Positions 32,568 to 42,879 of a stretch of 64,000 nucleotides of DNA are shown in pieces. This DNA comes from Mycoplasmopsis caviae (GTDB lineage: Bacteria > Bacillota_I > Bacilli_A > Mycoplasmatales > Metamycoplasmataceae). The notes under the pieces are model-generated. The model was not told the DNA's origin, searched no databases, and saw only the letters and a list, made by a program, of their open reading frames with translations. Where the stretch lies: NCBI RefSeq assembly GCF_024498215.1, contig NZ_CP101806.1, positions 620,001 to 684,000 of the forward strand, written 5' to 3'. Position numbers and translations under genes: made by a program. Positions within the stretch are counted from its first letter, which is position 1; each line of letters starts with the position of its first letter.

Positions 32568-33248
32568 ATGGCTGAAAAAATTATGCAAGTTGTGGTTTTA
32601 GATATTAAGAATTCGCCTTCTAGCGATAATGATGCAATAGTTGAAGTTTATTCAAAAAAAGGTATTTTTTTTCTTTTGGCCAAAGGCATTAACAAGAGCG
32701 AGTCTAAAAACCGGACCAATTTGCAACTTGGATCACTTGTAGAAATTGAATTTTTTCAAGCCAGAATTCAAAATAAAATGAGTTTATTAAAAAAAGCAAC
32801 TTTAATTTCTGATATTGATTATGCAAACAGATTTAACCTAATTTATATTCAAAAGGCAATTACCCTACTAAAACAATTTCCAAAGGCTTACTATCCTCTT
32901 TTTGAATCGTATGTAAATACATTAAATTACCTTGGAATAGGGAAAAACTCACTACTTTTTACTTTTCTTTTGTCACATACATTAAATTATTTTGGACTAG
33001 GTGTTAACGTAAGTAAGTGTTGCGAATGTAACAGCCCAAGTAACTTATGTGATTTCAAATTCTATAAGGGTGGTTTTTTATGTGGAACTCACATGGTTAA
33101 TCAGCGTTGAACCAAAGAATTAAAGTCAATTTACTATATGTACCATGATATTAAAATTTTCTTGCAAATTTGCATCTCAAAAGTTAATCAAACTATTTTG
33201 TGTGAACTTAAGGAATATCTTGAAGAAAATGGAATATTTTTAAACTAG
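32568..33248 (+). CDS. recO: DNA repair protein RecO
   Basis: 226 residues under code 4. The N-terminal OB fold (VVVLDIKNSPSSDNDAIVEVYSKKG, FLLAKGINKSESKN) is followed by a helical domain. The zinc site CCECNSPSNLCDFKFYKGGFLC is typical of RecO. It helps load RecA with RecR at gaps. The last UGA Trp is at residue 181. Monocistronic, divergent from the fakA operon, ended by a hairpin. Confidence 0.88.
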
Positions 33249-33256
33249 TATTTAAC

Positions 33257-33307
33257 CTTTTTTACTAAAAATACTATAAAACAGTTGTTTTGGTAAAAGG
33301 CATTTTT
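33257..33307 (+). terminator. Terminator of recO
   Basis: CCTTTTTTACTAAAA and TTTTGGTAAAAGG pair across the recurrent CTATAAAACAGTTGTTTTGG motif, then CATTTTTT. Confidence 0.7.
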
Positions 33308-33416
33308 TTACATATTATATTTTTTGGTGTTTAATCTATATTTTTAATATAATTAAAATAATATTTTCATTAAACATTATTTAATGTAAATTAGATAAAT
33401 TTAGGAGGTAATTTAT

Positions 33417-34133
33417 ATGTCATTTATAGAAAAAAATTTAAAGAGGGGGTCAGTAAGAGATTATCATGTTAACTATAAAATAAGTGATGAAGATAGAGAA
33501 AAATTAATTAAAACTATTCAAAACGCACCTACAAGTAATAATTATTTTGCTTCATCAGTAGTTGTTGTTGAAGAACAATCTACAAAAGAAAGATTGGCTG
33601 AAATTTTGCAACAAAAACAAGTTAAAGATTGCTCAATATTTTTTGTGTTTTTAGCTGACAATAATCGTATTGATTATGTTCTAAAATCAATGAATAAAAG
33701 CGACCAAAATAAAACACTTAATTCGCTGTTGCTATCTGTTGGAGATGCTTTTATTCAAGCTACAATGCTTCAAGATGCAGCAACAGAATTAGACTTGTCA
33801 AGTTGTTTTATAGGCGGTGTTAGAGCTCATGTTAGCGAGATAAATAAAATTTTGAAAATAAAAGGTTCAGCTTTTCCAGCTATAGCTTTAGCAGTTGGAA
33901 AAGCATCAATGCCTGCTGACATTAAACCAAAAATTAATAGAGTTTATTACGAACAATACTCATATGCACAAGTAATTGATGAAATAATTCCATACAATGA
34001 AAAATTAGAAAACTATTGAAAAAACAAAAGTGTTCAAGGTGATTACATTAATTCAAGTGCCAATTATTTAAGTAAAAAAGTAAGCGGCCGTGATAAAACA
34101 ATTATAAATATTGCAAAAATTAAAAAAATGTAA
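33417..34133 (+). CDS. Nitroreductase-family flavin oxidoreductase
   Basis: 238 residues under code 4. The N-terminal RGSVRDYHVNYKISDEDREKL and IQNAPTSNNYFASSVVVV are the FMN-binding nitroreductase signature. VGDAFIQATMLQDAATELDLSSCFIGGVR and FPAIALAVGKASMPADIKPKINR follow, as in NfsA/FRase-like NADPH oxidoreductases. It reduces flavin or nitro/quinone substrates. AGGAGG before ATG 33417. Single gene. Confidence 0.88.
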
Positions 34134-34191
34134 CTAATGTAATAAAATATTTAAGATTTATATAGTTTTGCATTTAAATAAAGGAGAGATT

Positions 34192-35379
34192 ATGGCAAAA
34201 TTTAAACGTATTTTTATGCTTGTTACTGATGGGTTAGGAATTGGGCCGGATAAAGATCAAAAAGCTTTTGGCGATAAAGGTGCTAATACAATTCTTTCAG
34301 CTTCAAAAAGTTCAATGTTCTTTATTGATACATGAAAAAAATTAGGTATAGGTAATATCACAACATTAGAAGGTAACTATCGTTACAAAGACCAAAAAGC
34401 TTATATGTCAAGAGTGCAAGAAGTTTCAAATGCCAAGGATACACTGGCAGGTCATTGAGAAATGATGGGAATTAAAACTGTAGTTCCTTTTCCAACATTT
34501 GAAAAAGAAGGCTTTCCTAAGGAATTACTTGATGAATTATCAAAAGCTTTTGATGGAAGAAAAATTGTATGTAATGAAGTTATTTCTGGTACAGAAGCAA
34601 TTGACAATTATGCAAAAGAACAAAAAGAAAATGGCTCAATCATTATTTACACTTCATTTGACTCTGTGCTACAAATTGCAGCACATGAAGAATGAGTTGG
34701 ATTAGATAATTTATACCGTTATGGAAAAGCTGCTCGTCAAATTTGTTCAAGTAAACCTGAATGAAATGTTGGTCGTATTATAGTTAGACCTTTTGTTGGC
34801 GAAGACGGTAAATATACAAGAACATTTAATCGCCATGACTATGCTAATCAACCTCGTCCAATGATTTTAAATGAGTTACAAAAGGCTGGTGTGAATGTGG
34901 TTGGTATTGGTAAAATTTCAGACATTTTTGTTGGCCAAGGTATTAGTGAATCGATTCACTCAGACGGTGACGCACATGGTATGGATCTTACTATTAAGTG
35001 TGCTGAAGAAAGACCAGAAAACACTTTCGTCTTCACTAACCTTGTTCAATTTGACTCTCACTATGGACACCGTAGAGATGTTGATGGTTATGCTTCAAAT
35101 ATTGCTTTACTTGATTCTAAATTAGCCAAATTAATTAATGTTATGAAAGAAGATGACTTATTAATTATGACAAGTGACCATGGTAACGACCCACTTTATC
35201 CAGGTTTTAACCACACACGTGAATTGCTTCCTTTAACAATTTTTTCAAAAAGATTTAAAAAACCTAAAGTGTTCGAGGATGTAAGAGGCTTAGGTACAAG
35301 CGGAAACATTGTTGCTCGAAACTGAGGAGTTAAAATAGTTGAAGAAACCGGAGATGATATCTTCGATCAACTTGTTTAA
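34192..35379 (+). CDS. deoB: Phosphopentomutase
   Basis: 395 residues under code 4. It belongs to the alkaline phosphatase superfamily: metal-site [10 protein letters not shown] at the N-terminus, KDTLAGHWEMMG and the C-terminal [22 protein letters not shown], with [15 protein letters not shown] between. It interconverts (deoxy)ribose 1- and 5-phosphate in nucleoside salvage. AAGGAG lies 5 bases before ATG 34192. A terminator follows. Confidence 0.96.
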
Positions 35380-35392
35380 TACTATTAATAAT

Positions 35393-35418
35393 ACTTGCTT
35401 TAATTAGCAAGTTTTTAT
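35393..35418 (+). terminator. Terminator of deoB
   Basis: ACTTGCT-TTAATT-AGCAAGT then TTTTTATTT, 14 bases after the stop. Confidence 0.9.
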
Positions 35419-35462
35419 TTGTAAATTTGAGTTAATAAGCAAATATATACTAAAATATAAAT

Positions 35463-36302
35463 ATGAATTTTACCTATTTTGTTAAAAATGAAATTATTAA
35501 TCGCAAAAAAAATGATGTTGAATCTCTTGAATACCTTAGAGGTTTAATTTTTGGCAATGGTTTAATTAAAAATGAGTCAATTCTTTTAAATATTAGAAAC
35601 CAAGAGTTTTTTGACCTAATTGTGGCTTTAATTAAACGTTTAAATTTGCACTATGAAATAAAAAATTCAAGAACATTAATTTTAAATAAATGTGATATAG
35701 ATCTTGATGTTGAATTTATAAAACCTTCATTATTTTTTGCTGGTGTGTTTCAAGCCGGTGGAAGTATTAGCAATTTAGGTAAAACATCTTATCATATGCA
35801 ATTAAGTTCAAATTATGAACAATTTATAGATATTATTATGAATAAATTGAATGAGTATTATTTTAATTTTCAAAAGATTAAACATCAAAATAAATACATT
35901 ATTTACGTCAAACAAAAAGAAAAAATCGAGGATTTTTTGAAAGCAATTTTAGCTCTTGAGTCATTTTACAAATTTACCGATATTACTATAAAAAGGGACT
36001 TTGAGAATAGTTTTAACCGTATAAATAATATTGATATTTATAATATTAAAAAGGCTGTTAATGCTAACGTAAAACACGTTGAAAATCTTAATTATTTATT
36101 TAATAATAATCTACTGAACCACTTTAGCAATGAACAAATTTCAGTTTATAAAATATTATTATCTAATCCAGAAACACCGTTGTCAAATATTTCTCTTTTG
36201 CTTGAAAAAGAACAAAATTTAATAAAAAGTAAGAGCACTATTCATCATTGATTAACAAAAGCAAGAAATATAGTTATTAAGCATAAAAAAGGAGAAATAT
36301 AG
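35463..36302 (+). CDS. whiA: Sporulation-regulator-type protein WhiA
   Basis: 279 residues under code 4. The LAGLIDADG-like N-terminal domain (YLRGLIFGNG, SLFFAGVFQAGGSISN) and a C-terminal helix-turn-helix (LSNPETPLSNISLLL, then STIHHWLTKARNIV) match WhiA, a conserved DNA-binding protein of Gram-positives. TAAAAT at 35451-35456 ends 6 bases before the ATG and there is no Shine-Dalgarno, so the mRNA looks leaderless. The stop TAG overlaps the next gene's GTG. Confidence 0.88.
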
Positions 36303-36814
36303 TGCCACAGTTAAGCACATACAGAAATCCAAGAGTTCAACAAAAAATGGATCACATTCACTATTTAACAGGAATAATTGTTCATGTTGTTCAAAAATTG
36401 GAGTTTCGATTGACAAATTTAATTACACTAAAAGAAATCGTGCAAAAAGTAAGAAGTAATAAAAAAATATTAAACATGACTGATAATGAAATTAATACAT
36501 GGATAAACAATCAAACAGAGAAAAAGTTTATGATTCTGTTGAATAAGCCTTTTGGAAGCATATGTCAAAAGGCTTATAAAATAGGTGTTTTAGACAACAA
36601 TGAATGTGAATTAATATCTAAAATAGTTGAAAGGCGCAACACATTAATTCACTGGTTTTTTAGAATAATAGACTTTCAACTACAAGATAAGTTGCTTATC
36701 AAAAATTTAAATAATGAAATTAAAAAACTTGAGAATTTTCTTTTAGAAACCAGAGAATGATATGCTTATATTAAAGAAAAAACTAGAAAATATAGAGAGG
36801 AAAATTTAAATTAA
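36302..36814 (+). CDS. HEPN-like small protein (candidate RNase), 170 residues
   Basis: The GTG start at 36302 overlaps the whiA stop (TAGTG); AAAGGAG 6 bases upstream supports it. It is all-helical in look. Near residue 115 it has ISKIVERRNTLIHWF, i.e. an R-x4-H motif (RNTLIH) typical of HEPN ribonucleases and HEPN-like toxins. No antitoxin-like (MNT nucleotidyltransferase) neighbour is seen. The family call is a pattern judgement; it may be a housekeeping helical protein instead. Co-transcribed with whiA; holA follows after ~37 bases. Confidence 0.6.
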
Positions 36815-36851
36815 ACAAACTCATTAACATTATTTAATATAATTCTAATAT

Positions 36852-37817
36852 ATGAATTTTATTTATGGACCTGAAAAGTTTTTTGTTGAACAAGAAATTG
36901 AAAAAATAACTATCAAAACGCCAAATGCATCAATAACTATTTTTAATATTGAAAGCAATGAGGATATTGAAAAATTAATCCAATTTTTAAGCAACGGAGA
37001 CTTGTTTATTCAACAAAGAATCATTATTGTTAATGATTTATTTTTCTTTGAAAAGAAACCTATCGCAAACGAAAATATTTTAGTTAATAATTTAATAAAA
37101 AGTATTGAAAACAACAAAAATGATGAAATTATTTTTGTTAATAAAAATATTAGTGAAAAAGAAAAGATAAATAAAAATATGTTTACAAGTTTTATATTCA
37201 ATCAATTGAGTCACAATAATTTTATAGCTGCGAATAATATCGAACAAAATGAACTAACAAGAAAAGTTGCAAATATAGTTGAGCAAAAGGGTGGTTCAAT
37301 TGATGCACTTGCAATAAGTGCATTACTTAAGAAAATCCCTAATGACTTATATTTAATTAATTTAGAAATTGATAAACTGATTAATCAAAATAAGCATATT
37401 AGTGAAAGTATGATTAATGTTGCTGTAAGCGATGTTATAGTTGAAGATGCATTCGGTTTTAGCAATAGTTTTGAAACAAATGATTTTTCTTTAATTTGAA
37501 AAAAATATAAAGAAAAAATTATTGAAGGGGTTGATATTTCAATTTTGATTGGTCAAACGTCACAATTATTTATATTAGCGAACCAAATTTATGCATACAA
37601 AAATGTTGGCAAAACATTAGAAAACTTAGCAAGTGATTTTAAAATTAATCAATATAGAGTTAAAAAAGTTAGTTATTTATTAACAAGATTAGGGGTATTA
37701 AAAATAAGAAAAATGATCAAATCGCTTGCAAGGCTTGATCAAGATATTAAAGAAGGTAAGACAGATCCTACAATAGGATTCGAACGCTTTTTAATAAAAT
37801 TCTTTATTAATTGATAA
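36852..37817 (+). CDS. holA: DNA polymerase III delta subunit
   Basis: 321 residues. FIYGPEKFFVEQEIEKI at the N-terminus is the delta-subunit pattern, and the C-terminal SQLFILANQIYAYKNVGKTLENLASDFKINQYRVKKV is the conserved helical collar region. It loads the beta clamp. TATAAT at 36838-36843 lies 8 bases before the ATG, so the leader is very short. The end is unusual: the ISNCY-like copy 2 begins at 37813. The last Trp codon TGA and the stop TAA (37812-37817) are supplied mostly by the IS. The pre-insertion end was TCA TAA, visible beside the right target repeat at 40004-40009. Confidence 0.88.
37792..37812. repeat. Target duplication (21 bp), left, of ISNCY-like copy 2
   Basis: TAATAAAATTCTTTATTAATT is repeated at 39984-40004. 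It lies in the last codons of holA. Confidence 0.8.
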
Positions 37818-39983
37818 TTTTCTTCTATTTTGTCCAATTTTTAAGGTTGTAAAAATTATAGCCAAAACACATAAAAGTTTGGCTATTTTTTTAACCAAAA
37901 CAGCAAAAAAATGTGTTGTTTTTTGTTTTTGTGTGTACAACATTAAGGTTCACCGCTTTTTTAAATGTTAAATTACATTTTTTAAAATTTTGCATATTAA
38001 AACATACAACATCGTTAAGAAGTTGCTTTTAATTAATTCATTTTGTCTTCATTCCAAAAGTTTTTTGCATAACTTTTGGGGTTTGACATCATTTGTTAAT
38101 TTCTTTTTAAATATTCTTCAATCAACAAATAAATTGTTGATTGAAATAAAAAATAACTTATTTAATAAGTATTGAGCCGTTGGCTCTTATTAAGACCTGT
38201 CGGTCTTAAGAAGTAAAACTTCTTTTGTCTTGCTAGACAGGCTTTCTTCTTTTCAAAAAGAAGAAACAAGAAAAACTTACTTAAATGATTTGTAATTAGC
38301 GTCAATAAATTCCTTCATTTCTTTTGTAATATCATTTAACTTTTCAAGATTTTCACTTAATAGTTTTTTAATAAATTCAATGTCTTTATTATTCGGGTTT
38401 GCAGAATTCTTAAATATATTTTCAAGTTTTTCAAATGTACAGGATGTTCATGTTCTATTATGAAGCATGGTTTTAATTGTAGCTCTTACACCTTGATGTT
38501 GTGGATCAAGATTTTTTGATATTGCATATACATCGATTGCGCTCAATTCATTTCCTTTCGGTACTTTGGCTTCATATTTTCTTTTCCCTCAATAAAGAAT
38601 AATTTATTTTCAGGAGTTACCATAAGTTTTGCTTCTCCACTTTCAAACATAGAAACCCTAGCGCCATTATTATCAAATGGAGCAAGATATTTGTTGTCAT
38701 ATCTCACAGTATGATTAACTATTTTTCTTTTAATTACAAGATTCATCTCTTCTTCAAAAATTTCAGTATTTGGCTTTCTAAAAACATTTGATTTTTTACT
38801 TACTGCTTCGGCCTTTTAAATTGTTTGTTGTATTCATCAATTAAAAGTTCCATTTTTCCCAAAAAGTCTTCAAAACAGTTGATTCCGTTTGTATGAAAGA
38901 ATGTTCCTATTCATCTTTGCAATGTTCAAAATGATCTTTCAACATTTGGTTTTGCCTTTGGATTGTCGCTTGTTATAAGTTCAATTCCTCTTGCATTTAG
39001 TGCTTCTTCCATTGCTGTTCTTGTACTATCTGAACCTCAAAAGTTCTTCTTCTATCCGTTATTATCACTTGTGGAATGCCATACCTTTTAAATAATTGTG
39101 TTAGAAGATTTTGATATCCAATTGTTGTTTCCTCAATGTCAATTCAGATTGCTAACAAACATTTTGTTGCCGTATCAACAGCATTATAAATATGGTACTT
39201 CTTACTTTCTCCAAAAAGATGAAGTGGTGTTGCATCAATTTCAATAATTTGCCCAAAATCATAGTCAGAACTTTTATTTTGGTAAACGCCTTTTAATGGA
39301 TTTTTATTTAGAATTTTTTCATAAATTTTAATAAACTGTGCCTCGATTTTAGAAATATCTTGACCGTTTTCTAAAAACATTCTTCTTCTCTTAGCCCATT
39401 TTTTTACTTTTCTCGTTGCATATGAACTACAATAACCAAGTCTAAGCATTCTTTTATAAAAGGTAGTGAAAGGCAACAATTTTTTTCATCATTAGTAAGT
39501 CTCATTATTGTAAAAATGCAACAAGGCTACACTAAGATCACCTTTTGATATCTTCTCAATATGTTCCACTAATTCATAATATCTATTAGTTAAATCAATA
39601 ATAACTGAATCACTTACTTTCACACCCCTAAGTTTATTTTTATTACCATGTGATATACTGATTGCATCTTGGTTATTTGTAGATGCAATCAATATTTGAT
39701 TTCTATATCTTTTAATTGTTTTTGTTGATGTTCTACAACCCAATTTTCCTAATATTTTTGATATTTCTGCATTTGGTCTATTTCAATATTGTTGAATTTT
39801 TTAAATCTAAAATTTTTTTATCTTCATAATCAGTTGTTTTACCTGTATCAACTGCTTGAAATCTGGTTTTAATTATAAGATTTTCCATAATTTAAATTCT
39901 CCTTTTTAAAATAATAATTGAAACCTAAAAATGGACAAAATAAAAGATAAAAACAGGGTGGACAAAATAAAATAAAACCATTA
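37813..39983 (-). mobile_element. IS1202/ISNCY-like insertion sequence, copy 2 (defective)
   Basis: A 2171-bp element, nearly identical to 15192-17366 but in the opposite orientation. The left end starts GATAATTTTCTTCTATTTTG, the right end finishes AAAATAAAATAAAACCATTA. It is flanked by a 21-bp direct repeat, shorter than that of copy 1 (~28 bp). The hairpin array recurs at about 38095-38270. Confidence 0.8.
38277..39888 (-). pseudogene. ISNCY/IS1202-like transposase, copy 2, frameshifted
   Basis: The start is ATG 39888 after AGGAG. The first frame is broken at an A6 run near 39800; copy 1 has A7 at the same place and neither length keeps the frame. Another break is one G missing in GGGGAAAAG (near 38590). 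The C-terminal frame that copy 1 has lost is intact here (RATIKTMLHNRTW). Comparing the two copies allows an intact ~540-residue parent to be rebuilt. Integrase-core motifs are as in copy 1, with NAVDTATKCLLAIW more complete here. Confidence 0.82.
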
Positions 39984-40004
39984 TAATAAAATTCTTTATT
40001 AATT
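39984..40004. repeat. Target duplication (21 bp), right, of ISNCY-like copy 2
   Basis: Second copy of 37792-37812. It restores the sequence that originally lay upstream of rnpB, including the -35 region. Confidence 0.8.
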
Positions 40005-40014
40005 CATAATTTAG

Positions 40015-40020
40015 TATAAT
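40015..40020 (+). promoter_or_regulatory. -10 box of RNase P RNA promoter
   Basis: TATAAT ends 6-7 bases before the predicted RNA 5' end. The -35 region falls within the target-duplicated bases 39992-39997 and so survived the IS insertion. Confidence 0.7.
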
Positions 40021-40025
40021 TAATC

Positions 40026-40303
40026 AAGCATTGGCTAACAGCTGCTTTAATTAGTAGAGGAAAGTCCACGCTAGCACAACCTGCGATGGTTGTAGTGTTC
40101 ATGCTAGGTCCAATAAACCTAGGCTTAGACGACTAGTGCCACAGAGACGAGAATTGTGAAACGCGGTAAACTCCATGAGCTAGAAACCCAAATGTTGGTA
40201 GGGGAACTTTTCAATGGAAAATGAACCAAAGAGAAGAGTTGATTGATCAACTAGATAAATTGTTAGCACCTGAGAGGGTACAAAACGTGGCTTATAAATG
40301 CTA
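40026..40303 (+). ncRNA. rnpB: RNase P RNA (class B)
   Basis: Universal elements are present: GAGGAAAGTCCACGCTAGCA near the 5' end (P4 5' strand / CR-I), AGAAACCCAAAT and the 3' CCTGAGAGGGTACAAAACGTGGC segment. Terminal AGCATT pairs with AATGCT to form P1. The length of ~278 nt is a small B-type as expected for mycoplasmas. It is the catalytic RNA maturing tRNA 5' ends. Confidence 0.95.
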
Positions 40304-40307
40304 AAAC

Positions 40308-40333
40308 TCTTGCGTGAGCAAGCGTTTTTTTAT
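40308..40333 (+). terminator. Terminator of rnpB
   Basis: CTTGC-GTGA-GCAAG followed by CGTTTTTTTATT. Confidence 0.85.
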
Positions 40334-40537
40334 TATTTTTAGATAAACGTGATTATTGACTAAAATACCTATAAAACAGCCATATACGAAAAATCAAAAA
40401 TAAACTACAAAGGTGTTAGTGGCTCCATTCAAAGCAATATGAACAAACTTATTGATATTTTTTTTCTTATTTTAAATCTTTGCGAAAGCAGAGAACAATT
40501 TAATATATAATAGAATTATAAAATGGGAGAAATTGAT

Positions 40538-41986
40538 ATGGCTTTGAACTATGATGGCTTATGAAAATTATTAGATGAGAGAAAATATAACAAAACAATT
40601 CTTCGCCAACTAACAGGTCTAAGCCACTCCACTGTTGCAAAATTAACTAAGGGAGAAAATATTACAACTGATGTTCTTGAAAGAATCTGCAATGCTTTAA
40701 ATTGTAAAATTGAAGAAATTGTAAAAGTAGTCGATAGTAATGATACCTTCAAATTTAGTGATCCATACATAAGCAATTGTAAATCTGCAACATCTATGAG
40801 TAATATGGAACTTTTTAAATATTACAATAAATTAAATGAGAATAATTTACATTCAAGTTCAAGAGATGATATCTGCACGCCTATGGAATGTGTAAAATTA
40901 ATGATTGACTATATTCCTGATGAGCTTTGAAATAGAAAAAATATCAAAGTTCTTGATCCTTGTTGTGGAAATGGTAATTTTGGTGCATATTGCAAAACAA
41001 AAATAAATGAAGATTCAATTTTTTACAATGAAATTAATGAAAAAAGACTAAAAAATTGCATAAAAATATTATCGCCAAAAAATTGGAGTTGTAGAAATGC
41101 TTTTGATTTTGTTAATGATCATAATTTAAAATTTGACTTGGTTATGGCAAACCTGCCTTATTCAGGTGGTGGTAACAAAAACCAGAGTCTTTCAAACAAT
41201 TTTATCGAATTGGGCATTGACCTATTAAATGACAAAGGTTATTTATGTTATGTTACACCAAACAATTGAATGAGTTACAATAATAACAATACAACACTTA
41301 AAAAACTTCTTAAATATGGGTCGTTTATTGTAATTGATAATGATATTAAAAAATATTTTAATGGCGTTGGTTCTTCATTTACAGTTTTTATTTGACAAAA
41401 AGGCGTTTTTAATAACAAAACAAAAGTGATTAATAACTTTTTAATAAAAGATGTCAAAGAAAATGTAATTATTCCTAATGATATGAACTTCTTACCTTTA
41501 TATCTATCTAATGAAGTTATCTCAATTGCCAAAAAGATTGTTGGCGATCAATTTAATAAATTTACCTACCGTTGTGATCTGCATAATTTTACTAAAAAGG
41601 ATTCGCTAAGCGACACTAAAAATAAACTATTTAAATACCGTACTATACACACAGCAAGAAAAACACGATATGCAACAATAAAACAAGATATATACGATAA
41701 GTGAATCATTATTGTTCCACTTTCAACATATTTTATTCCATATATTGAGCATAAGACTAACACAACGCAGTCAGTTGGATATTTAGCTTTTGAAACCGAA
41801 AATGAAGCGAATGAATATATTAAAGTAATTACTCAGCCTCACTTTAAACTATTAATCCATCTTACTCGCTATGGTAATTTTAATAATATAAAAGTACTTA
41901 AGCATTTAAGATTTGGTGATCAATTTAAATTTAGTGAACCTGAAATTGTTGAACTTAACAAATTAGTAAGCCAAATCAAGTACTAA
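40538..41986 (+). CDS. HTH-fused N6-adenine DNA methyltransferase (restriction-modification)
   Basis: 482 residues under code 4. The N-terminal Cro/C1-type helix-turn-helix (about residues 1-65) has ILRQLTGLSHSTVAKLTKGE and ITTDVLERICNALNC. An adenine methyltransferase follows, with SAM-binding VLDPCCGNGNFG and catalytic motif IV NLPY in LVMANLPYSGGG. The C-terminal part should be the target-recognition region. TATAAT at 40506-40511; GGAG lies 8 bases before ATG 40538. It is convergent, 4 bp away, with a GIY-YIG nuclease gene, making an R-M pair. The HTH could autoregulate the promoter. Confidence 0.88.
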
Positions 41987-42000
41987 TTTGTTAGGTTTTT
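41954..42000. terminator. Bidirectional terminator shared by the R-M genes
   Basis: CTTAACAAATTAGTA (41954-41968) pairs with TACTAATTTGTTAGG (41981-41995) and is followed by TTTTT. The stem contains both stop codons. Confidence 0.75.
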
Positions 42001-42566
42001 TTAATGGTTGTTGCATTAGCTTGAATATTAATTAGTGGTTTTTGACCAAACTGCTTAATAAACGCTTTAATCATAATATCTTCAACTGCTAATGAAAATG
42101 AATTTGCAAATGGCACTGATGTAATGCCATATCACTCAAACGTTTCCAACTTTCCACAGTCATATAAATAAAGTGTAATTGGTAATCTAGTACATACCAT
42201 GGATTGTTTAAGTTTAATATTTGTTGTAGATGCGGTTCTTCAATTGTTAACAGAACCACAATTATAAGATTGAAGTCTGTCTTTAAAACTATTTCTAGTT
42301 TGTCCAATTTTTATTATTCTTTCAACTCCTTCAACTTCACAAGTCATTAAATAAGCAACACCCATTGAGTTATTGAAGATGTTCTGTGCATTATTCGATG
42401 TAAAGTTAGTAGCAAGAATTTTTTCATTTTTTCGAACATTGGTCAGTGGATTATATTTCATTGGTTCAATTACCAATGTGCAAATTTTTTTAAATTCTGA
42501 TTTTCCACCAAATGAAAATGAATCGTAAGAAGGTTGTGTGCTAATATCAGCAATACTAATGGTGAT
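41991..42566 (-). pseudogene. GIY-YIG restriction endonuclease, 3' part (split by IS)
   Basis: 191 codons continuing in frame from the 5' part at 44313-44450, if the IS3-type element is removed: SHE | ITISIAD, exactly codon to codon. The nuclease core reads GVAYLMTCEVEGVERIIKIG then QTRNSFKDRLQSYNCGS and NNWRTAS, with the GIY/YIG-type YLM...KIG strand pair and the catalytic Arg in KDRL. The full protein would be 237 residues. Convergent with the methyltransferase, it is its likely restriction partner. As interrupted it is probably not functional. Confidence 0.78.
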
Positions 42567-42616
42567 GTGAACCCCAAAACTTGTACAAAAAAATTATAAA
42601 ATATTTGATTATTTTT

Positions 42617-42719
42617 ATCAAGCGGAATCCGCTTGATTTTATTTATTTCGCATTTTTGATCAAAAATGCGAAAAAGAATCATTAATATTATTTTCTTGGG
42701 TTGGCTTCTAGCCAACCAA
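42617..42719. other. Three tandem hairpins at the 3' end of the IS3-type element
   Basis: ATCAAGCGGA/TCCGCTTGAT (42617-42637), TTCGCATTTTTGA and its complement (42647-42672), and TTGGGTTGGC/GCCAACCAA (42696-42719), in the non-coding part of the element. Confidence 0.7.
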
Positions 42720-42879
42720 TTATTTTTTTATTTAGTTTTTAAAATTAATTTTATTAATTATTTTTGTGGAAATGCGTTTTTCCAATTTATATAAAATTAA
42801 TTTCTCAATTTGTTACATTGTTTGTGTTGCGAATTTATTTAAAAGATATGATTTAATCATAATTAATTTTCTTGACAAT

